Shown here: positions 34,667-42,372 of the stretch, in pieces
Layout of the letters: every line of letters begins with the position of its first letter
Position numbering within the stretch: the stretch's first letter is position 1
Assembly: GCA_030603665.1 (NCBI GenBank)
Contig: JAUVXJ010000006.1
Location: 124,001-188,000 of the forward strand
Direction: 5' to 3'
From: Chloroflexota bacterium
GTDB lineage: Bacteria > Chloroflexota > Anaerolineae > UBA7937 > B3-Chlor
Length of the DNA: 64,000 nucleotides
Position numbers and translations under genes: made by a program
The notes under the pieces: model-generated
What the model was told of the DNA's origin: nothing
The model's input: the letters and a program-made list of their open reading frames with translations, nothing else
Database searches by the model: none

Positions 34667-36433
34667 ATGCCATACCCAGTTGAGAACCTCATCGAAGGAC
34701 GAGGGACCCCCACAACTGCTCACTCAGGTGACTCGGCGCAAGAGGCACTGGCTCTCATGGTCGAACACGATTTCAGCCAGCTGCCTGTCATAGACGATGC
34801 AAGCCAGCAGCTTGGGATGATCACGTATGAATCGATTCTGCGGGCGATGAGCAACTTCGGTGCCAAACTCGATGACCTACAGGTCTCCAACGCCACCGTG
34901 GGAGCTTTCACATACGACCCAGAAGATGACCTGTTCGATTTGCTCAATCGCCTGAAGGAAACGAATGCCGTGCTGATTGTCGACGGCGACGGGAGGCTCA
35001 GCGGGATCGTGACCAGCTATGACTCCACCGAATACTTCAGGCGGCGCGCGGAGGACATGATGTTGGTGGAGGACATAGAGAGTATGGTGAAAGACCTGAT
35101 ACTGGTCCCTTTCACTAACGAGACGGGAGATGTCCATCAGGAAGGGCTAGCCGTCGCCATCGAAGAGGCTACAGACTCGACAGAAGCTCTGAGGGGCCGA
35201 TTCCAGAACGCGTTGCGAGACTACTTGAAGTGTCGAGGCGAGGAGGAGCCACGGATCGATTCGGAATGCGTGGAGAACAGTTGCTACCATCTTGCTCCGA
35301 AGCAGAAGGCCCGAGCCTTCGACGAACTGGGGCTGTGGGAATACACGGAATTGCTGCTGCACCCAGGCCGATGGCATCTCTATGGCTCCTTTTTCGACCT
35401 GGCACCCAACTTCTTGCGCACGATGTTGGAAGGTGTGCGCGACACGCGGAATATGCTCGCACACTTCCGAGGCGAAATCTCGACCGCTCAGCGTGACAAC
35501 CTCAGATTCTGTGCGGAGTTTCTCGCCCGTAATCCGGCCGAGCAACTAATGGAGCGCGTATTGGGGATTCCAGTGAGTTGGCCACTCGGTACGACATCGA
35601 CCGATCAAGCGCATACAAAGGTTGCAGAAGCGGTCGCTGCGTATGAAGCACCGGCCGACACTGACGTGCCCATAGTCCCAGCAGAGGAGGTGCTGGGTCC
35701 CGGCGACAGCCGCTATGCACCCCTAGCGATTTGGCTTCGGAGCCGATCTGCTGATCAGAACCGGGTACGACTCAGCTTCCAGCGCATTGAAGAGATCATC
35801 GAGGGCGACTTGCCGGCATCAGCCTGGAAACACAGATCGTGGTGGGCCAATGATGCCGTGGGTCATGTTCAGTCACGGGAGTGGTTAGACGTGGGCTGGC
35901 GGGTGGCGCAAATCAACATGACCGAAGAAAAGGTGACATTCGCCCGTATCAAGGAGCGCGAGAGGGACTACATTCGTTTCTTCAGCACTGTGCTCGCCGA
36001 TGTGCGCGAAGCAACGGAGTTTCCCTTGAGAGAACTCTCTCCAGACGGACAGAGCTGGCACATTGCAGCGAAGCTGCCGGAGGATGGCCCGAAAAGCCTG
36101 CAGTTCATATTTTCTTTCTCCCGCGGCAGACGTCTCAGAGTCGAGCTATACATTGACACAGGAGACAAGGAGAAGAATAAGCTCATCTTCGATCAACTCC
36201 ATGCAAGCCGGGATAGAATCGGCGAAAACATAGGTGATGAATTGAGCTGGGAGCGTTTGAACGAGGCCCGGGCATGTCGAATCGCCTGGTACCGGCCAGG
36301 CGCCATCACGGACGACGAAGAGACCTTGAGGCAAGTGCGGGCCTGGGCTGTAGAAGCAATGGTCAGCTTCTATGACGAGCTTGCGGGACCGTCCGTGCAA
36401 GCGCTGAGTAAAGCAGAGCAATCTGGAGACTAG
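34667..36433 (+). CDS. CBS pair - HEPN-like - DUF7662-like - DUF4268 multidomain protein
   Basis: This 588-residue soluble protein appears to have four modules. Residues ~5-130 are a CBS pair (DFSQLPVID, LIVDGDGRLSGIV), which commonly binds adenine nucleotides. Residues ~150-285 are a helical HEPN/Swt1-like domain with VRDTRNMLAHF, which contains an R-x4-H motif used by HEPN ribonucleases. Residues ~345-425 resemble DUF7662 (LPASAWKHRSWWAND, WLDVGWRV). Residues ~435-580 resemble DUF4268 (FFSTVLADVRE, VELYIDTGDKEKNKLIFD), a domain often attached to restriction enzymes. Domain names are from memory. It is a lone gene with a strong AAAGGAGG site; nearby accessory and defence genes make a nucleotide-sensing defence role possible. 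Confidence 0.7.
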   Translation: MPYPVENLIEGRGTPTTAHSGDSAQEALALMVEHDFSQLPVIDDASQQLGMITYESILRAMSNFGAKLDDLQVSNATVGAFTYDPEDDLFDLLNRLKETNAVLIVDGDGRLSGIVTSYDSTEYFRRRAEDMMLVEDIESMVKDLILVPFTNETGDVHQEGLAVAIEEATDSTEALRGRFQNALRDYLKCRGEEEPRIDSECVENSCYHLAPKQKARAFDELGLWEYTELLLHPGRWHLYGSFFDLAPNFLRTMLEGVRDTRNMLAHFRGEISTAQRDNLRFCAEFLARNPAEQLMERVLGIPVSWPLGTTSTDQAHTKVAEAVAAYEAPADTDVPIVPAEEVLGPGDSRYAPLAIWLRSRSADQNRVRLSFQRIEEIIEGDLPASAWKHRSWWANDAVGHVQSREWLDVGWRVAQINMTEEKVTFARIKERERDYIRFFSTVLADVREATEFPLRELSPDGQSWHIAAKLPEDGPKSLQFIFSFSRGRRLRVELYIDTGDKEKNKLIFDQLHASRDRIGENIGDELSWERLNEARACRIAWYRPGAITDDEETLRQVRAWAVEAMVSFYDELAGPSVQALSKAEQSGD

Positions 36434-36561
36434 ACCGGATGTACTGGCTCAAAATCTTGTGAGAGACAGCCAGATCGTCATCGCCCAAGACCGCCTCGAG
36501 TCATAGCACTGGCGGACGGCGATGACGTTGCTCCTCGGCGACCGGGCATAACCCCCCTAAG

Positions 36562-36640
36562 CAACTCCCGGTTCCAGTCGTGGGGCTCGCCGGTGATGTA
36601 CAAATCCACCTTATCCCTGATCAACCCTTCCATCTCGCCT
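36562..36640 (-). pseudogene. nif3 gene fragment
   Basis: On the minus strand, 36633-36562 encodes MEGLIRDKVDLYITGEPH followed by DWNREL, identical in 23 of 24 positions to the middle of the intact Nif3 protein encoded at 42373-43131. The match is also visible at DNA level, fades on both sides, and has no start codon, metal-ligand motifs or C-terminus. It is a broken copy, not a gene, in the 250-base gap between the CBS-HEPN gene and the arsR promoter. Confidence 0.85.
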
Positions 36641-36655
36641 GGTCCGAGCGCCAGC

Positions 36656-36684
36656 TTGACACTTGCGACACTCCACTGTAACAT
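36656..36684 (+). promoter_or_regulatory. sigma-70 promoter of the arsR-type gene
   Basis: TTGACA (36656-36661) and TAACAT (36679-36684) are separated by 17 bases. The -10 box touches the operator-like inverted repeat at 36683-36702, as expected for a repressor-controlled promoter. Confidence 0.7.
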
Positions 36685-36702
36685 ATGAGTGACCATTCAT
36701 AT
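36683..36702. promoter_or_regulatory. ArsR/SmtB operator 1
   Basis: The inverted repeat ATATGA - 8 bases - TCATAT contains TGAGTGACCATTCA and is typical of SmtB/ArsR-family operators. It overlaps the -10 box and predicted transcription start of the regulator gene, so binding would block transcription. It also covers the in-frame ATG at 36685, which is therefore unlikely to be the real start. Confidence 0.7.
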
Positions 36703-36729
36703 ATTCGCCAAAGGACCAGGGGAGAGCTG

Positions 36730-37098
36730 GTGAGGACGCAGGCGAAAGACGTAGACACTTGCGAGAACGGCGACGTGAATGAGAGTCGTGTCCGGGAAAC
36801 TCGGGAGCGCTTGATTGGTGGCAGGGCCGCCACCCAGCTGGCCCGGACCTTCAGCGCCCTCAGCGACCCCACCCGCCTGCGCATCATCTCTGCCCTGTCT
36901 CACAACGAGATGTGCGTACACGATCTGGCGGCAACGGTGGGCATCAGCCAGTCGGCCGTCTCTCATCAACTGCGCACCTTGCGTGAGATGCGGTTGGTCA
37001 GGTTTCGCAAGGAAGGCCGACACGTCCACTACACCCTGGATGACGAGCACGTTCACAGTTTGTTTGACCAGGCACTGAATCATATCGAGCACGCATGA
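36730..37098 (+). CDS. ArsR/SmtB-family metal-sensing repressor
   Basis: The 122-residue winged-helix repressor has the family core FSALSDPTRLRIISAL, recognition helix SQSAVSHQLRTLRE, a wing (FRKEGRHVHYTL), and a C-terminal alpha-5 metal site pattern D-x-H ... H-x2-H (DDEHVHS ... LNHIEHA) as in SmtB/CzrA zinc sensors. A cysteine in VDTCE recalls the N-terminal cysteine of CadC. GTG 36730 is chosen because GGGGAGAG precedes it and because the ATG at 36685 lies inside the operator. It should repress itself and probably the ATPase gene downstream, releasing DNA when Zn, Cd, Co or a similar ion binds. Confidence 0.85.
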   Translation: MRTQAKDVDTCENGDVNESRVRETRERLIGGRAATQLARTFSALSDPTRLRIISALSHNEMCVHDLAATVGISQSAVSHQLRTLREMRLVRFRKEGRHVHYTLDDEHVHSLFDQALNHIEHA

Positions 37099-37141
37099 TT
37101 CGGGGGCGCTCGTTGCATTCGCCCCATGTTCATGAGTCCAT

Positions 37142-37163
37142 ATATGAGTGTTCGTTCACATAT
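37142..37163. promoter_or_regulatory. ArsR/SmtB operator 2, before the P1B ATPase gene
   Basis: ATATGAGTGTTCGTTCACAT (continuing AT) shares the ATATGAGTGnnCnTTCA core of operator 1 and has ATATG/CATAT ends. It lies 118 bases before the ATPase start codon. I did not find a convincing -35/-10 pair here, so the ATPase may also be reached by readthrough from the regulator promoter. Confidence 0.6.
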
Positions 37164-37280
37164 CGGCAGCTGCGGGTTGGCCCCGGTTGAGGCCCTGTCG
37201 CCTTGCCACTACCTCGGCCGCCATCGCGTTCAGCTCTGATTCATCGAGAAACGATTCGATTATGAGGTGAAGAGAAGGGA

Positions 37281-39638
37281 ATGAGTGCGTCGACCGTCAA
37301 AGTAGAGATCCCGGTGCTGCTGCCGGGGGTGGAGGACGAATGTGACCAGTGCGTCTCGCGGCTCGTGGAGCAGCTGAGCCAACGCAAGGGGATGGGGAAA
37401 GTCCACGTGGTCAGGGAAGATGGACGGGGCCTCCTGTGTTTGCACTATGACACCAACGTGGTCTCTCTCTCGCAGGTTCAGCGCTGGGCGGAGCAGGCTG
37501 GCGCCCAGGTGAGAGAGCGGTACCGCCACGAGACGATGCGCATCACAGACATGGACTGCCCAGACTGTGCCCTGAGCGTCGAGCACATCGTGGGCCGGCA
37601 AGATGGCGTCCTGGATGTGTCCGTGAACTATGCCGCGGAGAAGATGTGGATCGAGTATGACACCACCGTCCTGGACCGTGAAGCCATCATCAAACGGGTG
37701 GAAAGCCTCGGCTACACCGTCGAGGAGGAAGAAGCGCCCAAGAGCTGGCTCCAGGCAAATTGGGGTCTGGTTGCGAGCGTCGCATCTGGCATCTTCCTTG
37801 CTGTAGGCTACGTGGGCGAAACCTTCCTCGGGCTACCCCGGCCAGCTGCCATCACGCTCTACCTGTTTGCGTACCTGGCTGGCGGCTACCATGTGACCCG
37901 TCACGGTCTCAGGTCGGCCCTGAACCTGCGGTTGGACGTCGACTTACTCATGGTCGTGGCCGCTGTGGCGGCGGCCATCCTGGGCCACTGGGCCGAAGGG
38001 GCATTGCTGCTCTTCCTCTTCAGCCTGGGGCATGCCCTGGAGCACTATGCCATGGACAGGGCGCGTCACGCTATCCGTGCGCTGGGGGAGATCACACCAA
38101 AGACCGCGCGGGTGGTGCGGGAAGGCAGGGATGTTGAGCTGCCTGTGGAGGCGTTACTGCGCGGCGACGTGGTCATCGTGCGGCCAGGGGAACGCATTCC
38201 CATCGACGGAGAGGTCCTTGAGGGCAGGTCGGCGGTCGATCAGAGCCCTATCACCGGAGAGAGCGTTCCGGTGGAGAAGGCGCGAGGCGACGAGGTGTTT
38301 GCTGGCAGTGTCAACGGCGAGAGCGCCCTGGAGATCAGGGTCACCAAGCTGTCGCGAGATAGCACCCTCTCCCGTGTCATACAGATGGTTGAGGAGGCCC
38401 AGGCACAGAAGTCCCCGACGCAGCAGCTTGCCCAGCGCTTCACACGAATCTTTGTGCCTGCCGTCCTGTCTAGCGTGCTGCTGGTGATCACTGTACCTCC
38501 GCTCGTTGGTTGGCTGCCGTGGCGGGAGGCCTTATTGCGCGGCATCACCATGCTGGTCGTGGCATCGCCTTGCGCCCTGGCGCTTGCCACGCCATCGGCG
38601 GTTCTCGCTGGTATCGCTCAGGCAGCCAGAAACGGTGTGCTGATCAAAGGTGGCGTGCACCTGGAAAACCTCGGTGCACTGGATGCCATCGCCTTGGACA
38701 AGACCGGCACCATCACTCTTGGGCAACCAGAAGTGACGAACGTCATTCCCCTCAACGGGATCGAAGAGAAGGAGTTGTTGCGCGTGGCCGCAGCGGTGGA
38801 GAGCCGATCCCAACACCCGCTGGCACAAGCGATCGTTCGGAGGGCGCAGGCAGCGGGACTCGGCGATCTTCCGCAGCCCGAAGGACTACAATCCCTGACA
38901 GGCCGTGGCGTGATGGCCAATCTCGACGGGAGCGTCGTTCGAATCGGCAATCTGAAGCTGTTTGAGAGCGGGGATGGTCACTCGGTGCCGAAAGAACTCG
39001 TGGCTCAGGTGGAGCAACTGGAGAAGCAGGGTAAGACCACCATGCTCGTGCAAGTAGATGATCGCTTTCTCGGTATCCTCGGGATGGCAGACGAGCCGCG
39101 GGACACCGCAGCACCTGCCTTGGACCGGCTGAGGTCGCTGGGGATGAAAACCATCATCATGCTCACAGGTGACAACGAGCGCGTGGCTGCGGCCATTTCT
39201 GAGTTGGTGGGGCTGACCGAATACCAAGCCAATCTGCTGCCAGAGGAAAAGGTAGGTGCGATCAAATCGCTCCTGGAGCGGCACGGACAGGTGGCGATGG
39301 TCGGGGATGGCGTGAACGATGCTCCCGCCCTGGCAACGTCCACGGTAGGCATAGCCATGGGCGCCAGCGGCACCGATGTGGCGCTAGAGACGGCTGACGT
39401 CGCCTTGATGGGCGACGATCTCTCCAAGCTGCCCTTTGCTGTGGGGCTCAGCAGGCAGGCTCACAGAATCATCCGGCAGAACCTGGTCATCGCGCTGGGG
39501 GTGGTCCTGCTGTTGATTCCAGCAGCCGTGTTGGGGTTCGCGGGGATCGGATCCGCGATCATCTTGCACGAGGGCAGCACGCTGGTGGTCGTGGCCAACG
39601 CGTTGCGACTACTCAGATTTGGCGAGAGGGGGGTATAG
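37281..39638 (+). CDS. P1B-4-type heavy-metal-transporting ATPase with N-terminal HMA domain
   Basis: The 785-residue pump has an atypical N-terminal metal-domain-like region, then an HMA domain with CPDC (near residue 94). Membrane helices follow, then the actuator motif ITGES, the transport motif SPCALALATPSA, phosphorylation site ALDKTGTITLG, hinge GDGVNDAPAL and a last-helix HEGST. SPC plus HEG(S/G)T marks the P1B-4 group (CoaT, CtpD, PfeT, CzcP), which exports Co, Fe(II) or Zn, unlike the CPC of ZntA/CopA. The SmtB-type repressor and operator upstream suggest metal-induced efflux. Many P1B-4 pumps lack an N-terminal HMA domain, so this one is somewhat unusual. Confidence 0.87.
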   Translation: MSASTVKVEIPVLLPGVEDECDQCVSRLVEQLSQRKGMGKVHVVREDGRGLLCLHYDTNVVSLSQVQRWAEQAGAQVRERYRHETMRITDMDCPDCALSVEHIVGRQDGVLDVSVNYAAEKMWIEYDTTVLDREAIIKRVESLGYTVEEEEAPKSWLQANWGLVASVASGIFLAVGYVGETFLGLPRPAAITLYLFAYLAGGYHVTRHGLRSALNLRLDVDLLMVVAAVAAAILGHWAEGALLLFLFSLGHALEHYAMDRARHAIRALGEITPKTARVVREGRDVELPVEALLRGDVVIVRPGERIPIDGEVLEGRSAVDQSPITGESVPVEKARGDEVFAGSVNGESALEIRVTKLSRDSTLSRVIQMVEEAQAQKSPTQQLAQRFTRIFVPAVLSSVLLVITVPPLVGWLPWREALLRGITMLVVASPCALALATPSAVLAGIAQAARNGVLIKGGVHLENLGALDAIALDKTGTITLGQPEVTNVIPLNGIEEKELLRVAAAVESRSQHPLAQAIVRRAQAAGLGDLPQPEGLQSLTGRGVMANLDGSVVRIGNLKLFESGDGHSVPKELVAQVEQLEKQGKTTMLVQVDDRFLGILGMADEPRDTAAPALDRLRSLGMKTIIMLTGDNERVAAAISELVGLTEYQANLLPEEKVGAIKSLLERHGQVAMVGDGVNDAPALATSTVGIAMGASGTDVALETADVALMGDDLSKLPFAVGLSRQAHRIIRQNLVIALGVVLLLIPAAVLGFAGIGSAIILHEGSTLVVVANALRLLRFGERGV

Positions 39639-39668
39639 CCGCTGGGCTCGCGGCTTGAGTCAATGCGC

Positions 39669-39685
39669 CGAGGGGCTTCCCCTCG
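39669..39685 (+). terminator. hairpin after the ATPase gene
   Basis: CGAGGGG-CTT-CCCCTCG is a perfect 7-bp stem with a 3-base loop, 31 bases after the stop codon. There is no T-tract, so it may only be a stabilising hairpin. Confidence 0.35.
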
Positions 39686-39741
39686 CAGACGCGCACCGCT
39701 ACTGCGAGATGTGGAGATTATGAGGCAACCAGGAGGCCGGA

Positions 39742-40836
39742 ATGGATGATGTGAAACACTCTGTCTATCCTGTCGTCAACGCCCACAACGAATGGGATCC
39801 ACTGGAGGAAGTGATCGTGGGCATTGTCGACGGCGCCATGATCCCACCCTGGGACGTGATCTTGGAGGCGACTCTACACGAGAGAGAATTGTGGGATTTC
39901 CACCGCAAGTTTGGCGGATCTCCCTGGCCCAAAGAGATCATCGATGCCGCCAAGAAGGACCTGGACGAATTCGTCCACATCCTGGAGGCGGAGGGAGTAA
40001 CGGTCCGCCGGCCCACGCCCTACGACTTCTCCAAACCCTACGCCACACCGGATTTCGAGACCAAGAGCGGCTGCTACGCCCTGATGCCGAGAGACGTGTT
40101 GCTGGCCATAGGAGATCAGATCATCGAAGCACCGATGGGCTGGCGCTCGAGATATCACGAGCACTCGGCGTACAAGGATCTATGCAAAGAGTACTTCAAG
40201 AAGGGTGCCAGGTGGGTATCCGCTCCTCGCCCTCAGCTCAGCGACCGATCCTATGTAGAGGGTTTTGTGGCGCCCCAGGAAGGCGAGCCCATGAGAACCA
40301 TTCTCACCGAGTTTGAGCCCCTCCTTGATGCAGCGGATGTGATCAAGTGCGGCAGGGATATCTTCGTGGCGCAGAGCAGCTGCTGCAACCGCTTCGGCAT
40401 CGAGTGGCTGCAGCGGCACCTGGGCAACGACTACAGCGTTCACGAGGTCGAGGTCCACGACACGCACCCCATGCATATCGATGCCACCTTCTACCCTCTG
40501 GCTCCCGGCAAGCTCTTGATCAATCCAGAACGGGTTCCCCATGTGCCAGAGATGTTCGCGAAGAGCGGCTGGGACGTCCTGGTGTGCCCCGAACCTGTTA
40601 TGCCTGAGAGCCACCCCATGTACAACTGCAGCAGATGGATCAGCATGAACGTCCTGATGCTGGATGAAGAACGGGTGATTGTCTCCAAAGGGGAAGACAC
40701 ATTGATCAGAGCCCTGGAGGACTGGGGCTTCAAGCCTATCCCCTGCAACTTCTACGACTTTGAGACCATAGGGGGCGGCTTCCATTGCGCCTCGCTGGAT
40801 GTCAGGCGGCGAGGCGAGCTGAGGTCCTATTTCTAG
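39742..40836 (+). CDS. glycine (arginine:X) amidinotransferase
   Basis: The 364-residue protein is a full-length homologue of arginine:glycine amidinotransferase (vertebrate GATM). It has NEWDPLEEVIVG at the start, VTVRRPTPYDFS, EAPMGWRSRYHE, DAADVIKCGRDIF, HPMHIDATF with the catalytic histidine, WISMNVLMLDEERV and the catalytic cysteine in GGGFHCASLDVRRRG. It should move an amidino group from arginine to an amine acceptor; glycine gives guanidinoacetate, but bacterial relatives use other amines. AGGAGG lies just before the ATG. It is followed 41 bases later by a saccharopine-dehydrogenase-like gene, probably in one transcript. Confidence 0.9.
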   Translation: MDDVKHSVYPVVNAHNEWDPLEEVIVGIVDGAMIPPWDVILEATLHERELWDFHRKFGGSPWPKEIIDAAKKDLDEFVHILEAEGVTVRRPTPYDFSKPYATPDFETKSGCYALMPRDVLLAIGDQIIEAPMGWRSRYHEHSAYKDLCKEYFKKGARWVSAPRPQLSDRSYVEGFVAPQEGEPMRTILTEFEPLLDAADVIKCGRDIFVAQSSCCNRFGIEWLQRHLGNDYSVHEVEVHDTHPMHIDATFYPLAPGKLLINPERVPHVPEMFAKSGWDVLVCPEPVMPESHPMYNCSRWISMNVLMLDEERVIVSKGEDTLIRALEDWGFKPIPCNFYDFETIGGGFHCASLDVRRRGELRSYF

Positions 40837-40877
40837 AATCTGTGCTTTGTCACATCGCTTACGAGGAGAGAGGAGCT

Positions 40878-42047
40878 ATGTCATATACCTATGCAGTTCT
40901 GGGGGCGGGCCGTCAGGGCACCGCTGCTGCCTACGACATGGCCCGCTGGGGCGACGCTGGGCGGGTAGTGTTGGCGGATTGTGATCTGGAGGTATCCCAG
41001 CGGGCCGCAAAGCGGGTGAATCAGCTGGTCGGTACGAAGGTCGCCGAGGCCGTTCAGCTTGACGTCACCGATTTGCAGGCCGTCGAGCGGGTGCTGACCG
41101 GAGTGGACGCCTTCCTCAGCGCCGTGCCATACTACTACAACCTGGATATCACCCAGGTCGCTATACGGGTCGAGGCCCACATGTGCGACCTGGGAGGGCA
41201 CACCGGCATCGCCCGCCAGCAACACGGCTTTGACGTAGAGGCTCAGACCGCCGGCATTAGCATCGTTCCTAACTGCGGCCAGGTGCCGGGCATGGGTACC
41301 ACGCTGATGGTCTACGCCATGGAGCTGCTGGACGAGGCGGTGGATGTCTACATGTGGGACGGGGGAATCCCCCAGGACCCACGGCCGCCCTTCAACTACC
41401 TGCTCTCATTCAATATCGCCGGACTGACCAACGAGTACGCCGAGCCCGCCATCTTCCTCCGCGATTGGAAGGTCAGCGAGGTGGAGACGATGACGGAGTT
41501 GGAGACCGTCGAGTTCCCGGAGCCTATCGGCACCCTGGAGGCGTTCGTCGCCGGTGGCGGCACTGATACCATGCCCTGGACCTTCGAGGGCAGGGTTCGC
41601 ACGCTCCAGAACAAGACCCTCCGGCATCCGGGGAACTTTGCCCAACTGCGTGCTTTCTACGATCTGGGGCTATGGGACCTGACGCCAGTCAAGATAGGAG
41701 ACGTGGAGTTCGTGCCCCGGGAAGTCTTTCACGAACTGTTCGAGCCCAAGGTCACCTTCGCCGAGGACAAGGACATGGTCATCGTACGTGTCAAGTCGGT
41801 GGGGAAGAAGGACGGCCGGGACGCCGAGGCCATCGTGGAGGTGATAGACTACTTCGACGAGGAGACGGGCTTCACGGCGATGGAGCGTTCCACCGGCTGG
41901 AGCGCAGCCATCGTAGCGGAGATGATGATTCGAGGGCAGATCCCGCCGGGAGCCGGGGGCGTGGAGACCCAGGTACCGGCCCGGCCCTTCCTGGAACAAC
42001 TCCGCCATCGCGGGATCGATGTCACAGAGCGGGTGACCGTGGAGTAG
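40878..42047 (+). CDS. saccharopine dehydrogenase-like NAD(P) oxidoreductase
   Basis: The 389-residue protein has an N-terminal Rossmann fold (YAVLGAGRQGTAAAYDMA), a VVLADCDLE strand-2 acid and the family pattern VDAFLSAVPYYYN and CDLGGHTG. It resembles lysine 6-dehydrogenase/saccharopine-reductase enzymes. It lacks any membrane span. As the partner of the amidinotransferase gene it may oxidise or form an amino-acid-derived product (for example a lysine- or ornithine-derived amine) before or after amidination; this is inference. ATG 40878 has AGAGGAG upstream; the frame extends further left but inside the amidinotransferase gene. The gene ends three bases from a nif3 3' remnant on the other strand. 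Confidence 0.8.
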   Translation: MSYTYAVLGAGRQGTAAAYDMARWGDAGRVVLADCDLEVSQRAAKRVNQLVGTKVAEAVQLDVTDLQAVERVLTGVDAFLSAVPYYYNLDITQVAIRVEAHMCDLGGHTGIARQQHGFDVEAQTAGISIVPNCGQVPGMGTTLMVYAMELLDEAVDVYMWDGGIPQDPRPPFNYLLSFNIAGLTNEYAEPAIFLRDWKVSEVETMTELETVEFPEPIGTLEAFVAGGGTDTMPWTFEGRVRTLQNKTLRHPGNFAQLRAFYDLGLWDLTPVKIGDVEFVPREVFHELFEPKVTFAEDKDMVIVRVKSVGKKDGRDAEAIVEVIDYFDEETGFTAMERSTGWSAAIVAEMMIRGQIPPGAGGVETQVPARPFLEQLRHRGIDVTERVTVE

Positions 42048-42050
42048 GCC

Positions 42051-42111
42051 TCAGACTTCGTTGAGCAGGTCAAGGAACTCTACCGCCACGTCAAGCGGGG
42101 CTCTGATCACA
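42051..42111 (-). pseudogene. nif3 3'-end copy
   Basis: The minus-strand frame from 42109 reads [19 protein letters not shown] and stops at 42051. The intact Nif3 protein ends VIRDRFEAEVEFIDLPNEV, identical at 11 of 19 positions, and the DNA match with 42370-42430 is obvious by eye. It is a degenerate copy of the 3' end, stop codon included, lying immediately beyond the DUF433 gene and overlapping its last codons. Confidence 0.75.
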
Positions 42112-42319
42112 TGGCCCAGGCGGCATAGCCCAGCGCCTGGTCGATGGCCTCCCTCTCCAGTTCAGGCCACTCTTTCAGCATCTCCTCCACAGTCATGCCT
42201 GAACTCAAGTAACCGAGGATGGAGGCCACCGGTATCCTCAGCCCGCGGATGCAAGGCTTCCCGAAACACTTGCCCGCATCCAGAGTGATGCGGTTGAACT
42301 TACAATGCCGGATCTCCAC
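42107..42319 (-). CDS. DUF433 (antitoxin-like) protein
   Basis: The 70-residue DUF433 protein contains [19 protein letters not shown], then [18 protein letters not shown] and YAAWAM. These proteins are winged-helix-like and often form toxin-antitoxin pairs with a DUF5615 PIN-like ribonuclease encoded directly downstream. Here the downstream side is only 60 bases long and holds a nif3 remnant, so the partner is absent: an orphan. GTG 42319 (VEIRHC) is preferred over TTG 42346 because AGGAGAT precedes it. It sits just past the stop codon of nif3 on the same strand. Confidence 0.75.
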   Translation of the reverse strand: MEIRHCKFNRITLDAGKCFGKPCIRGLRIPVASILGYLSSGMTVEEMLKEWPELEREAIDQALGYAAWAM

Positions 42320-42372
42320 GCTCGCTTCATCTCCTGCCGGTGACAAAATCGGTCAACGGAATGGACGGGGCC

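Noticed and set aside
36685-36729. ATG 36685 as the start of the ArsR-type regulator
   Set aside because: It lies inside the operator and next to the -10 box, so it would precede or coincide with the transcript start; GTG 36730 has a strong ribosome site.
42051-42319. DUF433 as the antitoxin of a complete toxin-antitoxin pair
   Set aside because: The downstream space is too short for a DUF5615 or PIN toxin gene and is occupied by a nif3 remnant.
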